A stretch of DNA of 64,000 bases from Prevotella heparinolytica (GTDB lineage: Bacteria > Bacteroidota > Bacteroidia > Bacteroidales > Bacteroidaceae): assembly GCF_004342845.1 (NCBI RefSeq), contig NZ_SLXB01000015.1, positions 28,522-92,521 on the forward strand, in the 5' to 3' direction. A program made the translations under genes and the position numbers. How positions within the stretch are numbered: position 1 is the stretch's first letter; every line of letters starts with the position of its first letter. Shown here piece after piece: positions 36,871 through 46,300 of the stretch. Below the pieces are notes generated by a model, which saw only the letters and a list, made by a program, of their open reading frames with translations, was not told where the DNA came from and ran no database searches.

Positions 36871-36964
36871 AAGTACATCGTTCATTTCCTCGTGCGGTAT
36901 GGAAAATACGATGCAGGAAATAGTGTGTAGGCCGCCATATTTGTGAAATAGTAAAAGACGAAAA

Positions 36965-37726
36965 ATGATAAACGGAACAACTCCTTCCTCCCTCCTTTCG
37001 GGGGAGAAATCGGAAGAGAAGCTTTGGCAGCAGAGAACCCGCCTCTTGCTGGGAGATGAAAAGATGGAACGCTTGCGGCGGGCGCATGTGCTTGTTGTAG
37101 GGTTAGGCGGTGTGGGCGCTTATGCCGCCGAGATGATATGCCGTGCCGGAGTGGGCAGGATGACGATTGTGGATGCCGATACGGTGCAGCCCACGAATAT
37201 CAACCGCCAGTTGCCGGCTTTGCATTCCACCATGACGCAGAAGAAGGCCGAAGTGCTGGCTGCGCGTTTCAAAGACATCAATCCGGATTTGGAACTGACG
37301 GCGCTGCCGGTTTTCCTGAAAGACGACAATATCCCGCAACTGCTGGACGCCGCCACTTATGACTTTGTGGTGGATGCCATCGATACGCTTGCGCCGAAAT
37401 GTCATTTGATTGCGGAAGCCATGAAACGGCGCCTTAAAATCGTGTCGAGCATGGGCGCCGGTGCCAAAAGCGACATTACGCAGGTGCGTTTTGCCGATAT
37501 ATGGGACACTTATCATTGCGGGTTGAGCAAGGCAGTGCGCAAGCGCTTGCAGAAGATGGGCATCAGGCGGAAGCTTCCGGTGGTTTTCAGCACGGAGCAA
37601 GCCGATGCCGGAGCGGTGCTGCTCACGGAAGATGAGATGAACAAGAAGTCTACCTGCGGCACGGTGAGCTATATGCCGGCTGTCTTCGGTTGTTATCTGG
37701 CAGAGTATGTGATAAAAAGGTTGTAG
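36965..37726 (+). CDS. tcdA: tRNA threonylcarbamoyladenosine dehydratase
   Basis: This 253-residue E1-like protein (ThiF/MoeB/HesA family) has [21 protein letters not shown] (ATP loop), [29 protein letters not shown] and [11 protein letters not shown]. TcdA cyclises t6A37 in tRNA to ct6A using ATP. The first 20 residues ([19 protein letters not shown]) are unlike typical TcdA starts, and their DNA (CTCCTTCCTCCCTCCTTTCG then GGGGGAG) resembles half of the GC-rich repeats at 4.2 and 5.0 kb. WQQRT at residue 21 marks where family similarity begins. Confidence 0.9.
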   Translation: MINGTTPSSLLSGEKSEEKLWQQRTRLLLGDEKMERLRRAHVLVVGLGGVGAYAAEMICRAGVGRMTIVDADTVQPTNINRQLPALHSTMTQKKAEVLAARFKDINPDLELTALPVFLKDDNIPQLLDAATYDFVVDAIDTLAPKCHLIAEAMKRRLKIVSSMGAGAKSDITQVRFADIWDTYHCGLSKAVRKRLQKMGIRRKLPVVFSTEQADAGAVLLTEDEMNKKSTCGTVSYMPAVFGCYLAEYVIKRL

Positions 37727-37733
37727 TGGAATT

Positions 37734-38396
37734 ATGATACGATTAGAGAATATAACGAAAAGCTTCGGCAGTTTGCAAGTGCTGCGAGGCATTGATTTGA
37801 CGATAGAGAAGGGCGAGATTGTCAGTATCGTAGGTCCCAGCGGTGCAGGCAAGACCACTTTGTTGCAGATTATGGGTACGCTCGACATGCCCGATGGCGG
37901 TTCGGTGACGATTGCCGGCACGCAGGTCGACCGCATGAAGGAAAGAGAGCTTTCCGCTTTCCGCAACAAGCACATCGGCTTTGTCTTTCAGTTTCATCAG
38001 TTGTTGCCGGAGTTTACCGCTTTGGAGAATGTGATGATACCGGCTTTCATTGCCGGAAAAGGACAACAAGAGACAAAGAGTGCCGCAACGGAAATACTCG
38101 ACTTCATGGGGCTTGCCGACCGTGCCGGGCATAAACCGAATGAGCTGTCGGGAGGAGAGAAACAGCGCGTGGCCGTGGCCCGTGCACTTATCAACCATCC
38201 GGCTGTGGTCTTGGCCGACGAACCTTCCGGCAGTTTGGATACGCACAATAAGGAGGAGCTCCACCGGCTCTTCTTCGATCTGCGCAACCGCTTCGGGCAG
38301 ACTTTTGTCATCGTGACGCACGATGAAGGACTGGCGCAACTGACAGACCGAACCATCCATCTTGTTGACGGGGAAATAAGCAACAATATACCTTGA
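37734..38396 (+). CDS. LolD-type ABC transporter ATPase
   Basis: This 220-residue protein has Walker [10 protein letters not shown]-loop [21 protein letters not shown], the signature [15 protein letters not shown], Walker [13 protein letters not shown] and the H-loop [23 protein letters not shown] is characteristic of the MacB/LolD/FtsE group, so it probably powers lipoprotein release or a related permease. No permease gene is adjacent, which is common for lolD in Bacteroidetes. It starts 7 bp after tcdA and is likely co-transcribed. Confidence 0.92.
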   Translation: MIRLENITKSFGSLQVLRGIDLTIEKGEIVSIVGPSGAGKTTLLQIMGTLDMPDGGSVTIAGTQVDRMKERELSAFRNKHIGFVFQFHQLLPEFTALENVMIPAFIAGKGQQETKSAATEILDFMGLADRAGHKPNELSGGEKQRVAVARALINHPAVVLADEPSGSLDTHNKEELHRLFFDLRNRFGQTFVIVTHDEGLAQLTDRTIHLVDGEISNNIP

Positions 38397-38456
38397 AGAA
38401 GAGGATGTGGAGAAACTGTTCTGACATTCTTTCGGCTTCCGCATGCAGGCGTTGGC

Positions 38457-39407
38457 TCATTCAAAACATACGTAATGGCTGATTCGCTCCAAGTCGGTTT
38501 CCGAGAACTCTTCATAAAGCGCGAAAGGTTTCAGGTTGCGTAGCGTTCCGTTCTTCTTTCGGTACTCCACGAATGCTTTGGCTTGGTAGAAGTTGATGTA
38601 GGGGTGGCTGCGTAGTTTCTCTATGCCGCTCCGATTCAGATTGATGGGACGTATCTTCTGAGGATCCACACGAAGCCATGATTGCAGCGGACGATAATCC
38701 AGATGGATGTCTTGCAACTGCTCTATGCGGTAGAATCCTCCCAGACGTTGCCGATAGCCGGTTATCAGGCGGGCGATGTGGCTGCCTATGCCGGGAATCT
38801 TCTTCAATTCCGTGGTGTCGGCAAGGTTCAGCTCCACAACAGTGCCTGCGGGATATTTGTACTGAATGTTTTTGGTGGATGCCGTGCTGTCACGCCCGGT
38901 AAGGAGCAGTGGGATATGGCGCGTGTCTTTTACCGTATCTTCGGGAGCGATGCGGATATAGGGCAATAAAGCTTGGTATTGCTCTTCCGTCAGTCCGTAG
39001 ATTCTTCTGAAATCTTCTGCCTTGCGGAACTTGCCTCCTTTTCTGCGATAGTGCAGGATGTTGTGTGCCATCCATTCCGGTAATCCCAGTTGACGAAAGA
39101 GAAGGGAATCTGCTCTGTTAGGATTGAAAGGAATCGGACTGAGAGCCGGAGAACGCTTCGCCGGATAAAGCGTGGTGGAACGTTGCTTCCATTGCGGCTC
39201 TTTCTCTTTTACGGAAGTAAGAAACGCTTCATATTCTGCCACGGCAGCAGCCTGCTTCCGCAGTTCTTCGTGAGAGAGGGTGTGCTGCCGTAGATATGGA
39301 TAAAACTGTCCGGTAAGGAAGATGAGGATGATTCCGGCTGCCAGAACCAGTATGCCGCATCTTTCTCCCCGGGAGAAATAGAAGAAGTCTTTGAATGGGT
39401 TTGGCAT
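38457..39407 (-). CDS. ComEA-like helix-hairpin-helix protein
   Basis: This 316-residue protein has one N-terminal helix (about 17-36, GILVLAAGIILIFLTGQFYPYL) that anchors it in the membrane. Three HhH units of ComEA type follow: FNPNRADSLLFRQLGLPEWMAHNILHYRRKGG, ELNLADTTELKKIPGIGSHIARLITGYRQRLGGF, and INLNRSGIEKLRSHPYINFYQAKAFVEYRKKNG. HhH repeats bind DNA backbone without sequence specificity. In Gram-positive ComEA this serves DNA uptake; the role in Bacteroidales is not established. It is 9 bp downstream of the NSS transporter gene. Confidence 0.88.
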   Translation of the reverse strand: MPNPFKDFFYFSRGERCGILVLAAGIILIFLTGQFYPYLRQHTLSHEELRKQAAAVAEYEAFLTSVKEKEPQWKQRSTTLYPAKRSPALSPIPFNPNRADSLLFRQLGLPEWMAHNILHYRRKGGKFRKAEDFRRIYGLTEEQYQALLPYIRIAPEDTVKDTRHIPLLLTGRDSTASTKNIQYKYPAGTVVELNLADTTELKKIPGIGSHIARLITGYRQRLGGFYRIEQLQDIHLDYRPLQSWLRVDPQKIRPINLNRSGIEKLRSHPYINFYQAKAFVEYRKKNGTLRNLKPFALYEEFSETDLERISHYVCFE

Positions 39408-39416
39408 CAGTGTTTT

Positions 39417-40784
39417 CTATTTAAGCAAGCCCAGTTCGTTGACGAAGATGAACGTGATGCCTATCGGTGCAACGAACTTCAGAATGAATATCAGTAACCG
39501 GTAGATATATACCTTCAGTGTGCCGTTGTTGCTGATTTCCTCGCGTACAATCTTTTTGTCTATGTACCAACCCATGAAGACCGAGATGAGGAAACCGCCC
39601 GCAGGCAACATGATTTTGGCTGTGACAAAGTCGAACAAGTCGAACAGCGTCAGTCCGAATATCGTGTACTCCTTGCCCACACCTAACGAAAGAGAACAGA
39701 AGATGCCTATAAAGATGCAGCCGCCTGTGACCACCTTTGCCGCCTTGCCGCGCGTAAAGTTGAACTCTTCGTGCAGGTAGGCTGTTGCCACCTCGTGCAG
39801 GGAGATGGTGGAGGTCAGCGCAGCCAATGCCAGCAGGATATAGAACAGCATGGAAAGCACGATGGCAAGCCCCGGCATACTGCCGAACGCTTGCTGAAAC
39901 ACATTGGGCAGCGTGATGAACAGCAGGCTGGGCCCCGCATCGGGCTGAATGCCTACGGAGAATGCTGCCGGAAAGATGATGAAGCCCGCCAGAATGGCTA
40001 CTACCGTGTCGATGGCCGCTACATTGAAAGCCGTCTTTGGCAGATTCGTATCGCTTCGGAAGTAAGAGGCGTAGGTGCACAGGCATCCCATGCCGAGGCT
40101 CAGAGAGAAGAAGGCTTGTCCCATGGCTCCCAGCAGCACGTCGGCATCCACCTTGCTGAAGTCCGGCTTCAACAGAAACCTGATGCCGTTGCCTGCTCCG
40201 GGCAAGGAGACGGAACAGAACACAAGCACAATCAGCAGGATGAAGAGCATCGGCATCATGATTTTGGCCGATTTCTCAATGCCTTTCTCCACCCCTTTGA
40301 CGATGATGAAGTGTGTGGCGAGCAGGAAGAGTATCAGCCAGAGCGCGGGACGCCAAGGGTTACTGACAAAGTTGTCGAAAGAAGCGATGAAGTCGGCTGC
40401 CGACTTCCCGGCAAAGCTGTTGGTTGCCGCCTCCACGATAAACTCCAGTGTCCAGCCTGCCACTACGGAGTAATAGCCCAGTATCAGGAAGCCTGCCAAT
40501 ACGCCCATTCTGCCCACCCATCGCCATGATGTGCCGGGCGCCAGTTTCTGATATGCGCCGGCAGTATTGGCCCGCGAACGTCTGCCTATCAGGAATTCGG
40601 CTATCATGATGGGGATTCCCAAAAGGAGTACGCATGCCAGATAGATAAGAATGAATGCGGCGCCTCCGTGGTTTCCCGTTTCGTATGGAAACCGCCAGAT
40701 ATTGCCCAAGCCGACGGCTGAACCCGCAGAAGCGAGTATGACACCTAATTTACTGCCGAAGTTGACTCTGTCGTTTCTTGTCAT
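39417..40784 (-). CDS. Sodium-dependent transporter (NSS/SNF family)
   Basis: This protein has 455 residues from MTRNDRVNFGSKLG. The frame stays open to 40835, but a good -7 box lies at 40840-40833, so the distal start is excluded (an ATG at 40805 remains possible). Family motifs are LGVILASAGSAVGLGNIWRFPYETGNHGGAAFILIYL (Na+ site), FFSLSLGMGCLCTYASYF and ALTSTISLHEVATAYL. About 11-12 helices are predicted. Bacterial NSS proteins import amino acids with Na+. The substrate is unknown here. Confidence 0.92.
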   Translation of the reverse strand: MTRNDRVNFGSKLGVILASAGSAVGLGNIWRFPYETGNHGGAAFILIYLACVLLLGIPIMIAEFLIGRRSRANTAGAYQKLAPGTSWRWVGRMGVLAGFLILGYYSVVAGWTLEFIVEAATNSFAGKSAADFIASFDNFVSNPWRPALWLILFLLATHFIIVKGVEKGIEKSAKIMMPMLFILLIVLVFCSVSLPGAGNGIRFLLKPDFSKVDADVLLGAMGQAFFSLSLGMGCLCTYASYFRSDTNLPKTAFNVAAIDTVVAILAGFIIFPAAFSVGIQPDAGPSLLFITLPNVFQQAFGSMPGLAIVLSMLFYILLALAALTSTISLHEVATAYLHEEFNFTRGKAAKVVTGGCIFIGIFCSLSLGVGKEYTIFGLTLFDLFDFVTAKIMLPAGGFLISVFMGWYIDKKIVREEISNNGTLKVYIYRLLIFILKFVAPIGITFIFVNELGLLK

Positions 40785-40832
40785 AAATGTGCCTTTTTCT
40801 TTCATTTCTTTATAAATGCTTGCTGAAACGCG

Positions 40833-40860
40833 CAAATATAGAAAATGTTCCGTACTTTTG
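40833..40860. promoter_or_regulatory. Back-to-back -7 boxes
   Basis: TATATTTG on the minus strand (40840-40833) serves the NSS transporter. TACTTTTG on the plus strand (40853-40860) serves the VanZ-like gene 28 bp downstream. They are 12 bp apart and face away, so the two promoters may compete. Confidence 0.55.
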
Positions 40861-40887
40861 CACGCAATCCGTTTATTAATTGAGAAT

Positions 40888-41286
40888 ATGCTGTATTATT
40901 TTGTCAGGAAATATCCGTTTTCGCTGTGTATTATTCTGGCGGTGATTTATTTATCTTTCTTCAAGCCGCCTGCCACGGAGCTGGATTATATTTCCGGTTT
41001 GGATAAGGTGGCTCATGTCTGTATGTACTTCGGCATGTCGGGTATGCTGTGGGTGGAGTTCCTGCGGGCACACCGCAATGATAATCAGCCATTGTGGCAT
41101 GCGTGGATAGGGGCATTGGCATGTCCCGTTCTGTTCAGTGGGGTGGTGGAATTGTTGCAGGAATATTGTACGACGTATCGCGGAGGCGATTGGCTGGATT
41201 TTGCGGCCAACACCACAGGAGCGGTGCTGGCATCGCTGATAGCTTATTTCATCTTGCGGCCGATGATGATGAAGCCCGGCAAATAA
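40888..41286 (+). CDS. VanZ-like membrane protein
   Basis: This protein has 132 residues from MLYYFVRKYPFS. An upstream in-frame start at 40816 lies within and before the promoter and is rejected. Four helices and the motifs YISGLDKVAHVCMYFGMSGML and FSGVVELLQEYCTTYRGGDWLDFAANTTGAVL are typical of VanZ. The family was named for teicoplanin resistance but most members have unknown roles in the envelope. It is convergent with murF. Confidence 0.88.
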   Translation: MLYYFVRKYPFSLCIILAVIYLSFFKPPATELDYISGLDKVAHVCMYFGMSGMLWVEFLRAHRNDNQPLWHAWIGALACPVLFSGVVELLQEYCTTYRGGDWLDFAANTTGAVLASLIAYFILRPMMMKPGK

Positions 41287-41310
41287 ACGGATTCGGGTTG
41301 AGGCAAGCGG

Positions 41311-42609
41311 TTACAGATAGTCTGTCACGCTGCTCAGTTTTATTCCGTTCGAGCCTTTTATCAGGATGGTCTTTCCGCAAGGTTTGTTTTCTTGCAATGC
41401 TGCGATGAGTGCCGTTGCGTCCCGATAGTCCGGATAGGTGTGGCGGGTGGCGGCAAACAATTCTCCTACAAGCACCACATCCTCGAATCCGCACTCTTCC
41501 AGATAGTCCACAATCTTTTGGTGTTCTTCGGCACTCTCTTTTCCAAGTTCGCGCATGTCTCCCAATATCAACATTTTATTTTCGGCCTGCATGTTGCCGA
41601 AATTGCCGATGGAAGCCATCATGCTGGTGGGGTTGGCGTTGTAGGCATCGATAATCAGAGTGTTGTCTGCTGTTTTTCTCAACTGCGAACGGTTGTTCCG
41701 GGGCGTGTATTCGGCCAGTGCCTTGTCCGTCTTTTCAGCGTCCGCACCGAAGAACCGTCCGATGGTGACGGCCGCAAGGGCGTTGGGGAAGTTGTATTCG
41801 CCGATGAGTTGCGTCTGCACCTCGTGCCACTCGCCGTCTTTGCCGGCTCTCCACTCGAAGGTTAAATAAGGTGAGTTTCCGGTGATGCGTCCGTTGACGT
41901 AGAGGCCTTCTTCCGTGCCGTAGGTAACTTGTTTCAGTCCGCGAGCCATCTCCATCAGATAGGGGTTGTCGTGATGAACAAAAACGGTTGCATTGCCCCG
42001 TCGGCGCAGGAAGTCGTACAGTTCTCCTTTGGTCCTGATTACCCCTTCCAAAGAGCCGAAACCTTCCAGATGGGCTTTCCCCACGTTGGTGACGATGCCA
42101 TAATCAGGTTCGGCTATCTCCACCAACTCTTTGATGTCGCCCGGATGACTGGCTCCCATTTCGATGACGGCAAGGTCGTGCCGTGACTGCAAGCCGAGCA
42201 GGGTGAGGGGCACGCCGATATGGTTGTTCAGGTTTCCTTGCGTGTAGAGGATGTGGTGGTTTTGCGACAGCACGGCGGCTATCAGCTCCTTGGTGGTTGT
42301 CTTCCCGTTGGTGCCGGTGATGCCTATGATGCATGTGCCCAACTGCCTGCGGTGATGGTTGGCCAGTTGTTGCAGGGTGCGTAGGCAATTCTCCACTAAT
42401 ATATAATGTGTATTGCCGGCGGGGGCGTATTCCGCTTCATCCACCACGGCGTAGGCGCTACCCTGTTCCAGCGCTTTGGCGGCGAAGGCGTTTCCGTTGA
42501 AGTTTTCGCCTTTCAGGGCGATGAAGAGCGAGCCTTGCGGACAGTTGCGGCTGTCTGTGCTGACGCAGGTGCACTCCCGGAAAATACGATAGAGAGAGGT
42601 GATGTCCAT
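41311..42609 (-). CDS. murF: UDP-MurNAc-tripeptide--D-Ala-D-Ala ligase
   Basis: This protein has 432 residues from MDITSLYRIFREC. An open frame to 42858 adds 83 codons of unrelated GC-rich sequence and is rejected. It has the Mur ligase substrate loop VSTDSRNCPQGSLFIALKGENFNGNAFAAKALEQGS, the ATP loop GITGTNGKTTTKE, NHIGVPLTLL, EMGASHPGDI and TPRNNRSQ, DAYNANPTSM. It adds D-Ala-D-Ala to make the UDP-MurNAc-pentapeptide in the cytoplasm. It is away from the usual division/cell-wall cluster, as is common in Bacteroidales. Confidence 0.96.
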   Translation of the reverse strand: MDITSLYRIFRECTCVSTDSRNCPQGSLFIALKGENFNGNAFAAKALEQGSAYAVVDEAEYAPAGNTHYILVENCLRTLQQLANHHRRQLGTCIIGITGTNGKTTTKELIAAVLSQNHHILYTQGNLNNHIGVPLTLLGLQSRHDLAVIEMGASHPGDIKELVEIAEPDYGIVTNVGKAHLEGFGSLEGVIRTKGELYDFLRRRGNATVFVHHDNPYLMEMARGLKQVTYGTEEGLYVNGRITGNSPYLTFEWRAGKDGEWHEVQTQLIGEYNFPNALAAVTIGRFFGADAEKTDKALAEYTPRNNRSQLRKTADNTLIIDAYNANPTSMMASIGNFGNMQAENKMLILGDMRELGKESAEEHQKIVDYLEECGFEDVVLVGELFAATRHTYPDYRDATALIAALQENKPCGKTILIKGSNGIKLSSVTDYL

Positions 42610-42935
42610 AATCATTGTTGCATGGTTTCTTAATCCGGTGCAAAGATAGGCTTTAATTTGCTGCGTTGGTTTTGTCCGGGCGGAAAAAATGCAGGGCGCT
42701 TCGGCTTTGCCGCATAGACGTGTGCCACCTTCTCTTCTCCGGAATCCGCGATGAGCCTGAAACCCTTGTGTCCCGTCGCACGGGTATCTCTGTGTGCGGG
42801 CGGCTGAAAACGGCCGGAGTTCGGCATAAGGCTCCGGATATGTGGCTCGTCCGCACAAGAAAACCTTGTCGCCTGCAAAAAAAGTTCGGCGCTTCCTTAT
42901 CCAAAGCAGGAAGAGATTAGGGCGAAAACTTCATC
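42610..42935. other. GC-rich intergenic region upstream of murF
   Basis: Three overlapping 80-codon frames exist on both strands, but none has family signal and all look like compositional noise. A short inverted repeat CCGGAG-ttcggcataagg-CTCCGG is visible at about 42812-42835. No clear promoter for murF was identified. Confidence 0.4.
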
Positions 42936-43019
42936 GCAAGGCTTGCGTTGTATATCTTGCGCCTTGCGATATACATCTTAGCGCTTGCGATGTATAACGC
43001 AAGCCTTGCGATGAAGAAT
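42936..43019. repeat. Tandem array, 21-bp period
   Basis: Four units start at 42936, 42957, 42978 and 42999, exactly 21 bp apart. The shared core is GCxTTGCGATRTATA, seen as GCAAGGCTTGCGTTGTATATC in the first unit. Complementary stretches (GCAAGGCTTGC, GCAAGCCTTGC) let units pair. It lies between murF and the DUF59 gene. Confidence 0.85.
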
Positions 43020-43124
43020 GCTTCCGTTGGAAGCGGAAGTTTTCAGGCAGGAGTCGCCAACTTTTGGAAGTCATCCCGCCAACTTCTTTTCTTGCCGTCG
43101 AACTCAGGTTAGAATCAGGCTCCT

Positions 43125-43155
43125 TTTGCAGTCTCGATTAAAATCTTTAGCTTTG
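43125..43155 (+). promoter_or_regulatory. Consensus promoter for DUF59-lpxH
   Basis: TTTG (43125-43128), 19 bp, then TAGCTTTG (43148-43155). This is a full match to the Bacteroidetes promoter with the ideal gap, 31 bp before the DUF59 start codon. Confidence 0.75.
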
Positions 43156-43186
43156 TATCATTAAACCAAATCATCACCAAACGAAT

Positions 43187-43498
43187 ATGACCAAGTTTGA
43201 AATAGAAGAAAAGATAGTTGCCATGCTCAAGACGGTGTTCGACCCTGAAATACCGGTAAACGTGTACGACTTGGGACTGATTTACAAGATAGACGTGAGT
43301 GACGACGGAGAAGCCGTTATAGACATGACGCTGACCGCCCCAAACTGTCCTGCGGCCGACTTCATCATGGAAGATGTGCGCCAGAAGGTAGAGTCTATCG
43401 ACGGACTTGCTTCCGCCACCATCAATCTCGTTTTCGAACCGGAATGGAACAAGGACATGATGAGTGAAGAAGCCAAACTGGAACTGGGTTTTCTTTGA
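43187..43498 (+). CDS. DUF59/MIP18 iron-sulfur assembly protein
   Basis: This 103-residue single-domain protein has VFDPEIPVNVYDLGLIYKIDV and MTLTAPNCPAADFIMEDVRQKV, the core of the MIP18/SufT/PaaD family. It includes the conserved DPE and the Cys of APNCPA. Such proteins help deliver Fe-S clusters. It lies first in a two-gene unit with lpxH (18 bp gap), with no obvious functional link. Confidence 0.92.
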   Translation: MTKFEIEEKIVAMLKTVFDPEIPVNVYDLGLIYKIDVSDDGEAVIDMTLTAPNCPAADFIMEDVRQKVESIDGLASATINLVFEPEWNKDMMSEEAKLELGFL

Positions 43499-43516
43499 TT
43501 AACGGATAATGAACAG

Positions 43517-44287
43517 ATGATAATGAAGAATGTATATTTCCTGTCCGATGCCCACCTCGGTTCCCGGGCCATTGAACACGGACGAACTCAAGAACGCCGG
43601 CTGGTGAACTTTCTGGACAGCATCAAGCACAAGGCTTCTGCCGTATACTTGCTGGGAGACATGTTCGACTTCTGGTACGAGTTTCGCACCGTAGTGCCTA
43701 AGGGCTACACGCGTTTTCTGGGAAAAGTGTCCGAGCTGACCGATTTGGGGGTTGAGGTGCATTTCTTCACCGGCAACCACGACCTTTGGTGCGGCGATTA
43801 TCTGGCCAAGGAGTGTGGCGTCATCATCCATCGCGAACCGCTTACAACCGAAATCTATGGAAAAGAATTTTATCTTGCCCACGGTGATGGTTTGGGCGAC
43901 CCCGACAAGAAGTTCAAACTGCTTCGCTCCATGTTTCACAGCCGCACGCTTCAAGTACTTTTCTCGGCTTTGCATCCGCGTTGGAGCATGGAGCTGGGGC
44001 TGAACTGGGCCAAGCACAGCCGCATGAAGCGCATAGACGGGAAGGAGCCCGAATACATGGGAGAAAACAATGAATATCTGGTGCTATATACCAAAGAATA
44101 CCTGAAAAGCCATCCCACCATCAACTACTTCCTGTATGGGCATCGCCACATCGAACTCGATTTGATGTTGAGCGCCACAGCCCGTGTACTGATTCTCGGC
44201 GATTGGATAAACTATTTCTCGTATGCCGTTTTTGACGGTGAAAACCTTTTCCTCGAAGAGTTTGTGGAGGGAGAGACAAAGCTGTAA
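43517..44287 (+). CDS. lpxH: UDP-2,3-diacylglucosamine diphosphatase
   Basis: This 256-residue calcineurin-like phosphoesterase has FLSDAHLGSRAIEHG, LLGDMFDFWYEF, FTGNHDLWCGDYLA, LAHGDGLGDPDKKFKLLRSMFHSRTLQVLF and YGHRHIELD. The combination FDFWYE and GNHDLW is typical of LpxH, which makes lipid X in lipid A synthesis at the inner membrane. ATG at 43523 is an equally likely start (MKNVYFLSDAHLG). Confidence 0.92.
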   Translation: MIMKNVYFLSDAHLGSRAIEHGRTQERRLVNFLDSIKHKASAVYLLGDMFDFWYEFRTVVPKGYTRFLGKVSELTDLGVEVHFFTGNHDLWCGDYLAKECGVIIHREPLTTEIYGKEFYLAHGDGLGDPDKKFKLLRSMFHSRTLQVLFSALHPRWSMELGLNWAKHSRMKRIDGKEPEYMGENNEYLVLYTKEYLKSHPTINYFLYGHRHIELDLMLSATARVLILGDWINYFSYAVFDGENLFLEEFVEGETKL

Positions 44288-44411
44288 TCCGGCAGCTTGC
44301 TTTTACCGGCTTATATTATAAATATTGAAAAGACGGAGACACGGAGACTTTATTTATCCATAAGGATTCCAAGTCTCTGCGCCTCAGTCTTTCCCCATAC
44401 CCGATTTCCGG

Positions 44412-45812
44412 TTACTTGTATCCGCCGGCTTTGGCTATGCGCTTCGGAATCTCCGTGTTGTCCATCTTGCCCATGAACAAGTTGGAACCTGCACCTATCG
44501 CATATACAGGCACGTATCCGGCAGTGTGGTTGCCACTTGTCCATCCCACCATTGCAATCTGGCTCATCACTTTACGGGCTGCGGCGGCAAGCGGTTCGGT
44601 CTTGGAGTAGAGACTCTGCTCGAACACTACATGCTTCTTCACGAAAGACTCCTCATATTCATCGCGTAGCATCTTCTCCTGTGCCCACGTCAACGGCAGC
44701 TCTTTCCAGAATCCCATTTTCTTGGTGAGCAGGGATTTCACCTCTTCCCAACCGACGGGACGGTTCATCTTGCGCAAGTCGGTGATGGAACGCGACAATA
44801 CTTCTTGCGATTCCTTCTGGTTGGCCAGCGACTTCAGTTGCAATTCATACTTGGCAGTGCCCAAACCCAGTCCGCCGGTTTCGTGGTCGGCCGTAATCAC
44901 AATCAGCGTTTCTTTGGGATGCTTCTTGTAGAAATCGTAAGCCACTCTGACGGCATTGTCCATGTCCACTACCTCGTTGAAGGTCGTGGCGGGGTCGTTG
45001 CTGTGGCAAGCCCAGTCTATTTTTCCGCCTTCAACCATCAGGAAGAAACCTTTGTCTTTGCCTTTGGTCAGGAAAGAGATGGCGCTTTCGGTAATCTCGG
45101 CCAAGGTCAGGTCTCCCTCTTTGCGGTCGATGGCATAGGGCAAACAAGAGGGTTCGGCGCCCTCTTTCTGGATAAGTATCATTTTATCGGCTTGGGCTGC
45201 TTTGGACTTATATTCATCAAGCCCTCTGGCAATGGTATAGCCGTTTTCCTCAAAAATAGGGAAGATGCTCGGAGCTTCTTTCTTGTCGGCCGTTGTGGTG
45301 GGCTTCAGGAAACCGCCGCCTGCATAGAAGTCGAAGCCGGCCTTGGGCAGGTCGAGGGCTATCTCATAATACATGCTGCGGTTGGGCTGATGGGCGTAGA
45401 ATGCGGCCGGAGTGGCATGGTCCACACTGACGCTGGTTGTAACGCCTACTTTTCTGCCGGCCTTCTTGGCCTTTTCGGCCACGGTTTGCAGAACGCTCTT
45501 GTCATCGTCCAGGCCGATGGCGCCGTTGTAAGTTTTCTCTCCGGTAGAGAGCGCTGTTCCGGCGGCAGAAGAGTCTGTCACTGAGTTGGTGGCCGAGAAA
45601 GTCGTAACAACGCCGGATACCGGGAATGTGGTGAACAACAAAGGCTTTATGCCGATACGTCCTTCCTGTTCGGCCAAATACATTTCCGTTCCGTTTACTT
45701 GGTTTACTCCCATTCCGTCACCAATGAAATAGAATACATACTTTGCCTGCTGGGCATAGGTCATGCCGCTTGTCAACAGTGCAAAAAGCAATACATACAT
45801 CAATCGTCTCAT
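44412..45812 (-). CDS. Alkaline phosphatase
   Basis: This 466-residue secreted enzyme has a signal peptide (1-20, ending TYA-Q). It has metal and catalytic motifs FIGDGMGVNQ (Asp), VTDSSAAGTALSTGEKTYNG (Ser nucleophile in DSSA), DHATPAAFYAHQPNR, EGGKIDWACHSNDPATT and ITADHETGGLG. GNHTAGYVPVYAIGAG carries the last metal His. It hydrolyses phosphomonoesters in the periplasm. A -7 box lies far upstream (about 155 bp), leaving a long leader that may be regulated. Confidence 0.95.
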   Translation of the reverse strand: MRRLMYVLLFALLTSGMTYAQQAKYVFYFIGDGMGVNQVNGTEMYLAEQEGRIGIKPLLFTTFPVSGVVTTFSATNSVTDSSAAGTALSTGEKTYNGAIGLDDDKSVLQTVAEKAKKAGRKVGVTTSVSVDHATPAAFYAHQPNRSMYYEIALDLPKAGFDFYAGGGFLKPTTTADKKEAPSIFPIFEENGYTIARGLDEYKSKAAQADKMILIQKEGAEPSCLPYAIDRKEGDLTLAEITESAISFLTKGKDKGFFLMVEGGKIDWACHSNDPATTFNEVVDMDNAVRVAYDFYKKHPKETLIVITADHETGGLGLGTAKYELQLKSLANQKESQEVLSRSITDLRKMNRPVGWEEVKSLLTKKMGFWKELPLTWAQEKMLRDEYEESFVKKHVVFEQSLYSKTEPLAAAARKVMSQIAMVGWTSGNHTAGYVPVYAIGAGSNLFMGKMDNTEIPKRIAKAGGYK

Positions 45813-45966
45813 AAAATATATTTATTTAAAGTTACACGAAAGCGAGCCGACGTTTTAGAATCCGCTTCTTTACACGAAATTCGCCTTTTGCTTTCCGGCT
45901 CTCGTTTCAGAGCCGAAAAAGAAGGTAAAAGAATGCCGGATGATATTTAGACAGACTCTAAGTAGC

Positions 45967-45974
45967 AAAGGTAG
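45967..45974 (-). promoter_or_regulatory. -7 box for alkaline phosphatase
   Basis: TACCTTTG on the minus strand, about 155 bp before the start codon. The leader 45813-45966 holds no gene that I can support. Confidence 0.45.
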
Positions 45975-46129
45975 GTATTTTAAATTTCTTAGAAAACAGT
46001 TTGCCTCTATAAAATGCCATAAAAGGCTTGATTTGCTAATCGGCGTGTGTTTTTTATCTTTTATTGACCGGTTCTGCTAAACGGTTGATACTCCCGGCTC
46101 GTATATTGTCTTTGTTATTCTGCAATCTC

Positions 46130-46213
46130 TGTTCGGGCTGTGCGGACATATGTTCGCACGGCGCGGATATTTGTCCGCAGGTTGCGGATTTGTGTTCGCA
46201 CGGTGCGAACAGA
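46130..46213. repeat. Tandem array, 21-bp period
   Basis: Four units start at 46130, 46151, 46172 and 46193, exactly 21 bp apart, each beginning TGT(T/C)CG. TGTTCGCACGGTGCGAACA in the last unit is nearly a perfect palindrome. A reading frame through it yields a repeated CADICSHGADIC pattern, which is a translation artefact. It lies between alkaline phosphatase and ackA. Confidence 0.88.
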
Positions 46214-46300
46214 GATTGGTATTGGCTGAGAACAGGTTTGTTCTTTGCTTCGCATGATTTTTCTTTATGGAATCACGATGTCTTTTCTTCAAACAAAAAG

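Noticed and set aside
34732..36885. 717-codon open frame on the minus strand opposite the antiporter gene
   Set aside because: It mirrors the antiporter codon for codon, is rich in His/Gln/Arg as antisense frames of GC-biased genes are, and shows no domain or signal.
40785..40835. N-terminal extension of the NSS transporter
   Set aside because: A perfect -7 box lies at 40840-40833, so the distal start would not be transcribed.
42610..42920. Three overlapping 80-codon frames upstream of murF, including an 83-codon N-terminal extension
   Set aside because: They occur in several frames at once in GC-rich DNA, and murF homology begins at MDITSLYRIF.
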